Positions 1 to 5,217 of a DNA stretch of 5,217 bases are shown here, piece after piece. The stretch is from Dyella_B sp035508675 (GTDB lineage: Bacteria; Pseudomonadota; Gammaproteobacteria; Xanthomonadales; Rhodanobacteraceae). Position numbers and translations under genes: made by a program. The DNA lies in NCBI RefSeq assembly GCF_035508675.1, contig NZ_DATJMN010000209.1, positions 1-5,217 of the forward strand. Reading direction: 5' to 3'. Within the stretch, counting starts at the first letter, position 1. Each line of letters opens with the position of its first letter. The notes beneath the pieces are model-generated. The model was given only the letters and a program-made list of their open reading frames with translations. It made no database searches and was not told the origin of the DNA.

Positions 1-1290
1 AGCTACCAGCGTTACGTCGCACCGGTGTCGCATCTGCAATTCATCATCGCGGTAGTCGGCAAACAGGCGGTACTCGCGTTGCTGCCACAGGACGCCGCGC
101 AACCGCTGCTGCGCCAGGCACTTGGCCTGGACCGTCCGGCAAAGAGCCTGCAGGACACCGATCGCCTTGCCGATCTGGCCAAGTCCAAGGGTTATGCGAA
201 ATGGGCGGTAGGCCAGGTCGATCTCACCCACCTGCTGCCGTTGTTGATCGGCGGCCAGGATCCGTTGGCGCAGGCCTTGCAGAAAATGCGTGCGGAAAAC
301 GAGTCGGCCAAGACCGGCGAACCGGTGGCGAACATCATGCAGTTGCCGCCCAGCTGCCAGAGCGAAGCCGCGCGCATTGCGGCGCGCGTGCCGCAGCTGA
401 GCATGGGTTACACCACGCTGGATGAAAAGCATCGCGACATGCGTTTCGACATCTCGCTGGCCAGCGATATCGTCAGCGCATTCAGCGGCCTGAAGGTGGA
501 ATTGCCGGGCCTCGGCAGCGACCCCACCGCGCCGTTCGAGCTGAGCTTGGCCTTGCCGATGGCACAACTGCGCAGCTTCTGGAGCGCACAGGCGCAGGCG
601 GTCGCGGACAAGCCGTTCACCTGCCCCATGCTCGACAACCTCAACGACACCTTCAGCAGCCTGGGCGACGCGATGCAGAAGGCCGCGGTGCCGCCGATCG
701 GCGACCTGCTCGGCCTGCATGTCGCGCTGGACAGCTACACGCCCAACCCCAAGGGCGGCATGCCGAAGCTGGCGGGCCGCATCGTGATCGGCACCAACAA
801 CCCTGCCGGCCTGCTGGCGATGGCACAGGTGACCAGCCCGATGCTCAACGGCCTGAAGCTCACCGCCGACAACAAGCCGGTCGCCCTACCCGCGCAGCTG
901 ACCAATGCACTGGGTGAGTCGGGCTGGGCGGCGATGGGCGCCAAGTCCCTCGGCGTTGCGGTCGGTACCGGCGAAGACAGCAAGCTGGCCGACATCATGC
1001 AGCAACCGGGTGGCAGTGCCGGCGAACTGATGCGCACGCACCTGGACGGCGCCATGTATGCAAACTGGATCGACCTGCTGGAACAGCGTGCGGAAACCTC
1101 CGCGGCGATGAACTCCGCCTTGAATCCCGACGACGCCGGCGCGCAAAGCGACCCGAAAGCCGCAGTGGCCAGCACCAAGGCACAGTTCGAGGCGATGAAG
1201 TCGGAAGCCGCGCGCATCAAGGCGATCGGCATGCAGGTCAGGATGGAAGACCAGGGCGTGGTGATCACCACGCATACCGAATTGAAGTAA
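1..1290 (+). CDS. Uncharacterised protein, C-terminal 429 residues (5' end outside window)
   Basis: The frame is open from base 1 to the TAA at 1288-1290, so the gene begins upstream of the window. A GTG at 25 has no convincing Shine-Dalgarno sequence before it, and the frame reads through it (first residues SYQRYVAPV), so I do not treat it as the start. I do not recognise the family. The fragment is rich in Ala, Leu and Gly and alternates short hydrophobic strands with helices. It has no Walker, HTH, DUF-type metal-binding or catalytic motif that I can see, and no obvious transmembrane helix. Only two cysteines occur, at fragment residues 119 (PPSCQ) and 208 (FTCPM), which would allow one disulfide if the protein is exported. 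Near residues 372-410 lies an Ala/Asp/Lys-rich, probably helical stretch, followed by a terminal beta-like segment (GVVITTHTELK). An exported or lipoprotein substrate-free beta-sandwich protein is possible, but that is inference; the signal peptide would lie outside the window. It converges on pilU and is separated from it by a strong terminator. Confidence 0.8.
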   Translation, partial: SYQRYVAPVSHLQFIIAVVGKQAVLALLPQDAAQPLLRQALGLDRPAKSLQDTDRLADLAKSKGYAKWAVGQVDLTHLLPLLIGGQDPLAQALQKMRAENESAKTGEPVANIMQLPPSCQSEAARIAARVPQLSMGYTTLDEKHRDMRFDISLASDIVSAFSGLKVELPGLGSDPTAPFELSLALPMAQLRSFWSAQAQAVADKPFTCPMLDNLNDTFSSLGDAMQKAAVPPIGDLLGLHVALDSYTPNPKGGMPKLAGRIVIGTNNPAGLLAMAQVTSPMLNGLKLTADNKPVALPAQLTNALGESGWAAMGAKSLGVAVGTGEDSKLADIMQQPGGSAGELMRTHLDGAMYANWIDLLEQRAETSAAMNSALNPDDAGAQSDPKAAVASTKAQFEAMKSEAARIKAIGMQVRMEDQGVVITTHTELK

Positions 1291-1305
1291 TGGGGGTGCT
1301 GCCAG

Positions 1306-1348
1306 CAACCAACAAAAAAGGAGCCGCCGGCTCCTTTTTTGTTGGTTG
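1306..1348. terminator. Bidirectional intrinsic terminator between the first gene and pilU
   Basis: A perfect 20-bp inverted repeat (1306-1325 and 1329-1348) surrounds a 3-nt loop at 1326-1328. The GC-rich inner stem (GGAGCC/GGCTCC) is flanked by six A on the left (1314-1319) and six T on the right (1335-1340), so either strand gives a GC stem followed by a U tract. It starts 15 bases after the stop of the plus-strand gene and lies 130 bases beyond the stop of pilU on the minus strand. This is the expected arrangement for a terminator serving two convergent genes. The function is inferred from structure alone. Confidence 0.92.
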
Positions 1349-1358
1349 GCGAGCGCTG

Positions 1359-1458
1359 GTAGGTTGGCGGCGAGGTGCAGCCGAATCCCAACGTCGCCAT
1401 GCAGATCGCACCGTTGGGGTTCGCCCCGGATCAAGTCCGGGGCTCACCGCCAACCTAC
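1359..1458. repeat. 100-nt palindromic element with three-way-junction folding potential
   Basis: The ends form an inverted repeat: 1359-1370 (GTAGGTTGGCGG) pairs perfectly with 1447-1458, and after one mismatch 1372-1374 pairs with 1443-1445. Enclosed are two further hairpins. Hairpin A pairs 1382-1393 with 1412-1423 (12 bp with one G-T). Hairpin B pairs 1424-1430 (CCCCGGA) with 1436-1442 (TCCGGGG) around the loop TCAAG. The three stems nest without conflict and make a compact three-way junction. Elements with GTAGGTTGG-type ends, and CCCCGGA-CTTGA-TCCGGGG hairpins, are to my recollection common dispersed intergenic repeats in proteobacteria. Assignment as a REP/MITE-like dispersed repeat is therefore likely but not proven from a single copy. 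It encodes no protein. It lies between the terminator and the end of pilU, so it may form part of the pilU 3' untranslated region. Confidence 0.75.
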
Positions 1459-1477
1459 GTCCCATCCTGCGTCATCT

Positions 1478-2647
1478 TTAACGTCGCAAAAACCCGCCAC
1501 CCAATCCATTCTGGTTGGACTTGTCTTCCTCCAGCTCGACGCCTTCCAGGCCCTGCGACAGGGTATGTGCATCACCACCCTGCGCCAGCTTGATGCGCAA
1601 GCGCACTTCGTTGGCGCTGTCGGCGTGGCGCAGCGCATCTTCGTAGCTGATCTCGCCGGCCTGGTACAGCGTCACCAGGCTCTGGTCGAAGGTCATCATG
1701 CCGAGGTTGGTGGATTCCTTCATCACTTCCTTGAGCTTGTGGATCTCGCCCTGGCGGATGTAGTCCTGTACCAGCGGCGTACCCAGCATCACTTCCATCG
1801 CCACGCGACGCGCCTTGCCATCGGGCGTGGGAATGAGCTGCTGCGCCACGATGCCCTTGAGATTCAAGGACAGATCCATGAACAACTGCTGGCGGCGATC
1901 TTCCGGGAAGAAATGCAGGATGCGGTCGATCGCCTGGTTGGCGTTGTTGGCGTGCAGCGTGCACAAGCACAAGTGGCCGGTTTCGGCGAAGTTGATCGCG
2001 AACTCCATGGTTTCGCGGGTACGCACTTCGCCGATCATGATCACGTCCGGCGCCTGGCGCAGCGTGTTCTTCAGGGCGTTTTCCCAGCTATCGGTATCGA
2101 TGCCCAGCTCGCGCTGGGTGATGATGCAACCTTCGTGCTTGTGTACGTATTCGATCGGGTCTTCGATGGTGATGATATGGCCGGTGGAATTCTGGTTGCG
2201 ATAACCCACCATCGCCGCCAGCGAGGTGGATTTACCGGTGCCGGTCGCACCCACGAAGATGATGATGCCGCGCTTGGTCATCGCCAGTTGCTTGATCACC
2301 GGCGGCAGGCTCAGTTCTTCGATCGTCGGGATCTTTCCTTCGATCCGGCGCAATACCATGCCCACGCAGTTGCGCTGGTAGAAGCACGACACACGGAAAC
2401 GGCCCACGCCTTGTGCGGAAATCGCGAACTGGCATTCGTGCGTTTTCTCGAACTCTTCGCGCTGCGCCGGCGTCATGACGTTGAGCACCATGTCGCGCGA
2501 CTGCTGCGCCGACAACGGGCTCTGCGTGATCGGCACCACGCGCCCCTGCACCTTCATCGACGGCGGCACGCCGGCGGTGATGAACAGGTCCGAGGCCTTC
2601 TTGTGGACCATCAATTTGAGAAACGAGGTGAAATCGAATTCGCTCAT
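1478..2647 (-). CDS. pilU: PilU, type IV pilus retraction ATPase (PilT paralogue)
   Basis: Cytoplasmic hexameric secretion-type ATPase that assists PilT in depolymerising the type IV pilus at the inner-membrane base. The protein has 389 residues. The N-terminal PAS-like region (about 1-110) precedes the RecA-like ATPase core. Walker A is GATGTGKST (133-141), the Asp box ITIEDPIE (159-166), the Walker B region VIMIGEVR (202-209, Glu207), and the His box AETGHLCLCTLH (221-232, His225 and His232). All catalytic elements are intact. At the position of PilT's AIRNLIRE retraction motif it carries the diverged GTPLVQDYIRQGEIHKL (289-305), which together with the longer tail separates PilU from PilT. 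The C-terminus (about 360-389) is acidic, then Gly-rich and probably disordered. The ATG at 2645-2647 follows GGGAG (2654-2658, 6-nt spacing). It lies downstream of pilT, 157 bases away, and is probably co-transcribed with it. I see no strong separate promoter in the spacer. Confidence 0.97.
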   Translation of the reverse strand: MSEFDFTSFLKLMVHKKASDLFITAGVPPSMKVQGRVVPITQSPLSAQQSRDMVLNVMTPAQREEFEKTHECQFAISAQGVGRFRVSCFYQRNCVGMVLRRIEGKIPTIEELSLPPVIKQLAMTKRGIIIFVGATGTGKSTSLAAMVGYRNQNSTGHIITIEDPIEYVHKHEGCIITQRELGIDTDSWENALKNTLRQAPDVIMIGEVRTRETMEFAINFAETGHLCLCTLHANNANQAIDRILHFFPEDRRQQLFMDLSLNLKGIVAQQLIPTPDGKARRVAMEVMLGTPLVQDYIRQGEIHKLKEVMKESTNLGMMTFDQSLVTLYQAGEISYEDALRHADSANEVRLRIKLAQGGDAHTLSQGLEGVELEEDKSNQNGLGGGFLRR

Positions 2648-2667
2648 GGCTTGCTCCCGTTTGGGCG

Positions 2668-2781
2668 GGAATCGCTTGGCGACGGGAATCGTAAATCGTC
2701 AATCGGGAATCGTTAGAACACACTGCGGCACGCTCGCGCGCGACCGCTTTAAACGATTGACGATTGACGATTCCCGATTTA
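2668..2781. repeat. Inverted pair of heptamer arrays (NNAATCG units) in the pilT-pilU spacer
   Basis: On the plus strand, four contiguous heptamers occupy 2685-2712: GGAATCG, TAAATCG, TCAATCG, GGAATCG. Four more run in the opposite orientation at 2754-2781: CGATTGA, CGATTGA, CGATTCC, CGATTTA. A further single GGAATCG sits at 2668-2674. The two arrays share the same three unit types and can pair in several registers, giving a long imperfect stem around a GC-rich loop (2715-2751). The flanks are also similar in inverted orientation: GCTTGG near 2674 and CCAAGC near 2787. Arrays of ATTCGGG/AATCG-like short units are, to my recollection, frequent between genes in Xanthomonadaceae. In the pilT-pilU transcript this would form a hairpin upstream of the pilU ribosome-binding site, where it could affect mRNA stability or the PilU:PilT ratio. 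That role is inference. Confidence 0.85.
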
Positions 2782-2804
2782 CGCCCCCAAGCAATCCTGA
2801 TAAA

Positions 2805-3842
2805 TCACTTGAACACTTCCTTGTTCTTCGCATACCCGATCGCCTGCTGACGCGTGACCAAGCCGCGCTTCACCAGGTCGAGCAGTATCTGATCCAGGGT
2901 CTGCATGCCGTACTGCTGGCCAGTCTGGATGGAGGAATACATCTGCGCCACCTTGTCCTCGCGGATCAGGTTGCGGATGGCGGGAATGCCCACCATGATC
3001 TCGTGCGCGGCGATACGGCCGCCACCCACTTTCTTCAACAGTGTCTGCGAAATCACCGCGCGCAGCGATTCGGACAGCATCGAGCGCACCATTGGCTTTT
3101 CACCGGCGGGGAACACGTCGATGATGCGGTCGATGGTCTTGGCCGCCGAGCTGGTATGCAGCGTGCCGAACACCAAGTGGCCGGTTTCCGCGGCGGTGAG
3201 CGCCAGGCGGATGGTTTCCAGGTCGCGCAACTCACCCACCAGGATGTAGTCCGGGTCTTCACGCAACGCGGAACGCAGCGCTTCGTTGAAGCCATGCGTA
3301 TCGCGATGCACTTCGCGCTGGTTGACCAGGCACTTCTGCGAGGTGTGCACGAACTCGATCGGATCCTCCACCGTGAGGATGTGGCCGTATTCGTTCTTGT
3401 TGATGTGGTCGACCATCGCCGCCAGCGTGGTCGACTTGCCCGAGCCGGTCGGACCGGTCACCAGGATCAGGCCCTGCGGCTGCTCGATCAGCTCGCGGAA
3501 TACCTTGGGGCAGGCCAGGTCGTCCAGCGTGAGCACTTCGGAAGGAATGGTACGGAACACCGCACCCGCGCCACGGTTCTGGTTGAACGCGTTGACGCGA
3601 AAGCGCGCCAGCCCCGGGATCTCGAACGAAAAGTCGGTCTCGAAAAATTCTTCGTAATCACGGCGCTGCTTGTCCGACATGATGTCGTAAATCAGCGCGT
3701 GCACCTGTTTGTGATCCAGCGCCGGAATGTTGATGCGGCGCACGTCGCCATCCACGCGGATCATCGGTGGCAGACCCGCCGACAGGTGCAAGTCGGACGC
3801 CTTGTTCTTCACCGAGAAGGCAAGCAGTTCGGCGATATCCAT
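2805..3842 (-). CDS. pilT: PilT, type IV pilus retraction ATPase
   Basis: Hexameric cytoplasmic motor that powers pilus retraction and so twitching motility, surface sensing and DNA uptake. The product of 345 residues matches the family length and begins MDIAELLAFSVKNKASDLHL, the typical PilT N-terminus. The frame stays open upstream to 4175, but the extension is unlike PilT. The ATG at 3840-3842 has an AGGGGA ribosome-binding site, so I chose it. An N-terminal PAS-like domain (about 1-110) precedes the RecA-like core. Walker A is GPTGSGKST (130-138), the Asp box ILTVEDPIE (155-163), Walker B ILVGELRD (200-207, Glu204), and the His box AETGHLVFGTLHT (218-230, His222 and His229). The retraction motif AIRNLIRE (288-295) is intact, which separates it from PilB and PilU. 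It is the first gene of the minus-strand unit, followed by pilU, and is divergent from proC. All motifs are complete, so it should be functional. Confidence 0.98.
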   Translation of the reverse strand: MDIAELLAFSVKNKASDLHLSAGLPPMIRVDGDVRRINIPALDHKQVHALIYDIMSDKQRRDYEEFFETDFSFEIPGLARFRVNAFNQNRGAGAVFRTIPSEVLTLDDLACPKVFRELIEQPQGLILVTGPTGSGKSTTLAAMVDHINKNEYGHILTVEDPIEFVHTSQKCLVNQREVHRDTHGFNEALRSALREDPDYILVGELRDLETIRLALTAAETGHLVFGTLHTSSAAKTIDRIIDVFPAGEKPMVRSMLSESLRAVISQTLLKKVGGGRIAAHEIMVGIPAIRNLIREDKVAQMYSSIQTGQQYGMQTLDQILLDLVKRGLVTRQQAIGYAKNKEVFK

Positions 3843-3851
3843 CGGATGTGT

Positions 3852-3857
3852 TCCCCT
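3852..3857 (-). promoter_or_regulatory. Ribosome-binding site that fixes the pilT start
   Basis: Read on the minus strand, AGGGGA (3857 down to 3852) lies about 10 nt before the ATG at 3842 and just after a T6 run. It supports the 345-residue PilT start over the in-frame upstream starts, which would add over 100 non-homologous residues. Confidence 0.75.
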
Positions 3858-3934
3858 AAAAAACCGATCGTCTGTACGAGCTGCAAGATTAAGGACGACA
3901 GAAGTCCCCCGGACCGATGTGCCGGCGCGGCCAG

Positions 3935-3997
3935 CATGCCCCGCCATTCCCCCGAACCCTTGCAGCGCACCCGATACTACTCGCGGGGCATGGCGGG
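3935..3997. repeat. Inverted repeat upstream of pilT with two alternative pairings
   Basis: CATGCCCCG at 3935-3943 is the exact reverse complement of CGGGGCATG at 3984-3992. A partly overlapping match, CCCGCCAT (3940-3947), is the reverse complement of ATGGCGGG (3990-3997). The two stems use shared bases and cannot form together. If the pilT transcript begins beyond 3997, its leader could switch between them. This might also be a degenerate dispersed repeat; I cannot tell from one copy. Confidence 0.45.
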
Positions 3998-4088
3998 CAG
4001 CCAGTCTTCGATTAGGAGCCGGTCTCCAGACTCGGCCCTGGGGGCTCGGAAACGCGCGGTGTGTCTCGCTTTTCGAGTCCGTCATCCA

Positions 4089-4102
4089 GGGTCCCGGGTC
4101 CC
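4089..4102. repeat. Tandem GGGTCCC heptamer, part of a possible degenerate dispersed repeat
   Basis: GGGTCCC occurs twice back to back, preceded by GTCATCCA (4081-4088) and followed by CGC and an A7 run (4105-4111). The wording GTCATCC...CCGGG resembles dispersed intergenic repeats of proteobacteria that read GTCATCCCGGA. The similarity is by eye only, and it may be chance in GC-rich DNA. Confidence 0.35.
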
Positions 4103-4159
4103 GCAAAAAAAGCGCTACTCCGGTAAGGTATGCGCCTGGAACACGTTGGACGACGCAAC

Positions 4160-4981
4160 ATGACTCGTATCGCATTCATCGGCGGCGGCAACATGGCCCG
4201 CAGCCTGATCAGCGGCCTGCTCAAGACCGGCGTGCCGACCGCCGACCTGCGCGTGGCCGAACCCCTGGCGCAGGCGCGCGAAAGCCTGGGGCGCGACTTT
4301 GGCGTGGCCACCTTCGACCACAACCGGCTGGCCGTGGCAGAGGCCGATGTGCTGGTGCTGGCGGTGAAGCCGCAGGTGATGCCGGCGATCCATGCCGAAC
4401 TGCGCGACCTGCTTCAACGCCAACGCCCGTTGGTGATTTCCATCGCCGCCGGTGTGCGCATCGATCAGCTGGAGCGCTGGTTCGGCAACCTGCTGCCGAT
4501 CGTGCGCTGCATGCCCAATACGCCGGCCCTGATCGGCGCCGGCGCCACCGGCCTTTGCGCCAACCTGCGCGTGACGCCGCAACAACGCGAACAGGCGCAA
4601 CATATCCTGGATGCGGTCGGCATTACGCGCTGGATCCACGACGAAGCACTGATGGACACAGTTACCGCCGTCTCCGGCTCCGGTCCGGCCTACTTCTTCG
4701 CCTTGGTCGAAGCGCTGGAAGACGCCGCCGTGGCGCAAGGCATGCCGCGTGAGACAGCGCGCATCCTTGCCACACAGACCTGCCTCGGCGCCGGCCGCAT
4801 GCTGGTGGAAAGCGGCGAGGCCCCGGCCGAACTGCGCCGCCGCGTCACCTCGCCCAACGGCACCACGCAAGCAGCGCTGGAAAGCTTCAGTGCCGATCAA
4901 CTGCCGCGCATCGTGGCCCGCGCGGTAGCCGCCGCCACCCGTCGCGGCGCGGAACTGGCTGCGGCTTTGGACAAGGATTGA
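4160..4981 (+). CDS. proC: Pyrroline-5-carboxylate reductase (last step of proline synthesis)
   Basis: Cytoplasmic enzyme reducing 1-pyrroline-5-carboxylate to L-proline with NAD(P)H. The product has 273 residues, close to the usual length of about 270. The Rossmann nucleotide-binding loop is FIGGGNMA (6-13), followed by the family motifs AVKPQ (68-72), MPNTPA (118-123), VTAVSGSGPAYFF (168-180) and the P5CR signature region VTSPNGTTQAAL (229-240). In the last of these Asn replaces the more common Gly of SPGGTT, a substitution the family tolerates. An in-frame ATG at 4130 would add ten residues, but its AAGG is only one base away. The ATG at 4160 puts the beta strand TRIAFIGGG directly at the N-terminus as in homologues, with a weak TTGGA about 9 nt upstream, so I chose it. 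Its stop is three bases before the yggT start, implying an operon. It is complete and looks functional. Confidence 0.96.
   Translation: MTRIAFIGGGNMARSLISGLLKTGVPTADLRVAEPLAQARESLGRDFGVATFDHNRLAVAEADVLVLAVKPQVMPAIHAELRDLLQRQRPLVISIAAGVRIDQLERWFGNLLPIVRCMPNTPALIGAGATGLCANLRVTPQQREQAQHILDAVGITRWIHDEALMDTVTAVSGSGPAYFFALVEALEDAAVAQGMPRETARILATQTCLGAGRMLVESGEAPAELRRRVTSPNGTTQAALESFSADQLPRIVARAVAAATRRGAELAAALDKD
4973..4977 (+). promoter_or_regulatory. Ribosome-binding site of yggT inside the end of proC
   Basis: AAGGA, within the last codons of proC, lies 7 nt before the ATG at 4985. The proC TGA (4979-4981) sits between them, which suggests translational coupling of proC and yggT and supports 4985 as the true yggT start. 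Confidence 0.75.
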
Positions 4982-4984
4982 TCC

Positions 4985-5217
4985 ATGTCATACCTGCTCA
5001 GCGCCTTCACGCTCATCGTCCAGGTGGTATTCGGCGCCATCGCCACGCTGTTCCTGGTGCGCCTGCTGGCGGAAGCCAACCGCGCGGAATTCCACAACCC
5101 GCTCAGCCAATTCGTCTACCGCTAGACCAACCCGGTGTTGGTGCCGCTGCGCCGCGTGCTGCCTAACTGGCGGCGCATCAACCTCGCCGCGGTGCTGATC
5201 CTGCTGCTCACCTTCGT
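4985..5217 (+). pseudogene. yggT: YggT-family membrane protein gene with in-frame TAG at codon 47 (3' end outside window)
   Basis: YggT proteins are small inner-membrane proteins of about 180-200 residues with two similar halves, encoded beside proC in many proteobacteria; their role is poorly defined (osmotic-stress links in E. coli). The start is clear: ATG after AAGGA, then a hydrophobic helix (about residues 4-28) and the conserved FHNPLSQFVYR (36-46). The next codon is TAG (5123-5125). The same frame then continues with strongly family-like sequence, TNPVLVPLRRVLPNWRRIN, and the beginning of a second hydrophobic helix (LAAVLILLLTF) at the window edge. Conserved sequence on both sides without a frameshift points to a single base substitution, either real or a sequencing error. 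As written, translation gives a 46-residue peptide with one membrane helix. A restart at the GTG at 5135 lacks a ribosome-binding site. If the base is an error, this is a normal yggT. Confidence 0.85.

Larger units (their letters stand above)
3843..4159. other. Divergent pilT-proC intergenic region, no gene recognised
   Basis: About 317 bases separate the start codons of pilT and proC. Conceptual translations here give Arg/Ser/Pro-rich products with no family resemblance, so I call no gene. In Pseudomonas aeruginosa yggS (about 690 bp) occupies this place, and I find no remnant of its start, its PLP-lysine region (AVSK) or its C-terminus. The region must hold the pilT promoter, and probably that of proC, but I see no convincing -35/-10 pair and no -24/-12 (GG-N10-GC) site on either strand. 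It contains an inverted repeat (3935-3997), an imperfect small hairpin (4018-4036) and a tandem heptamer (4089-4102). Confidence 0.7.

Noticed and set aside
735..1434. Minus-strand open frames of 182 and 221 codons opposite the first gene
   Set aside because: They run through the strong terminator and palindromic element and have Cys/Ser/Pro-rich or His/Arg-rich products; shadows of the plus-strand gene.
1346..2716. Long plus-strand open frame of 456 codons opposite pilU
   Set aside because: Antisense shadow of pilU in GC-rich DNA; the product is His/Arg/Gln-rich low-complexity sequence with no family resemblance, and pilU on the other strand is certain.
2668..2781. CRISPR array
   Set aside because: Units are 7 nt, contiguous and without unique spacers, in two opposite orientations; no cas genes are present.
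3860..3900. Promoter for pilT (TTGCAG followed 17 bases later by TTTTTT on the minus strand)
   Set aside because: Only three of six matches in each box; too weak to report as a feature.
4103..4113. Intrinsic terminator around the A7 run upstream of proC
   Set aside because: No GC-rich stem directly precedes a T tract on either strand in the right orientation for pilT or proC.
2475..4163. Long plus-strand open frame of 562 codons opposite pilT
   Set aside because: Runs antisense through pilT and both intergenic regions; composition (Arg/His/Gln-rich) is typical of a reverse-strand shadow.
3843..4175. N-terminal extension of PilT by 111 residues from an upstream in-frame ATG
   Set aside because: The extension is unlike any PilT, whereas the start at 3842 gives the usual N-terminus and length and has a ribosome-binding site.
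4115..4900. Minus-strand open frame of 261 codons opposite proC
   Set aside because: Covers the same bases as an intact proC with all motifs; His/Gly/Arg-rich product, no ribosome-binding site that I can see.

Overview
This window looks like a core chromosomal segment of a GC-rich gammaproteobacterium, most plausibly of the Xanthomonadales/Lysobacterales (Xanthomonadaceae or Rhodanobacteraceae). That placement is inferred from how close PilT, PilU, ProC and YggT are to the Xanthomonas/Pseudomonas versions, from the pilU-pilT / proC-yggT gene neighbourhood, and from the intergenic repeat types. No rRNA or other taxonomic marker is present, so genus is not assigned.

Layout. (1) Bases 1-1290, plus strand: the C-terminal 429 residues of a protein of unrecognised family, cut by the left window edge. 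(2) Bases 1291-1477: a convergent intergenic region with a 20-bp perfect-stem bidirectional terminator, followed by a 100-nt palindromic element that can fold as a three-way junction. (3) Bases 1478-2647, minus strand: pilU. (4) Bases 2648-2804: the pilT-pilU spacer, holding two oppositely oriented arrays of four heptamers (NNAATCG). (5) Bases 2805-3842, minus strand: pilT. (6) Bases 3843-4159: a divergent intergenic region of about 317 bp with short inverted and tandem repeats and no recognisable gene. (7) Bases 4160-4981, plus strand: proC. (8) From 4985 to the right edge, plus strand: yggT, interrupted by an in-frame TAG at codon 47.

How the genes work together. PilT and PilU are paralogous hexameric ATPases that power type IV pilus retraction; pilT is upstream of pilU and they are probably co-transcribed. 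proC makes the last enzyme of proline synthesis and appears translationally coupled to yggT, a small membrane protein gene. In Pseudomonas aeruginosa this locus reads pilU-pilT-yggS-proC-yggT. Here yggS is missing from between pilT and proC.

I do not see a new defence, mobile or biosynthetic system. The points most worth a second look are the stop codon in yggT, the inverted heptamer arrays inside the pilTU unit, the three-way-junction element, the missing yggS, and the unrecognised first gene.
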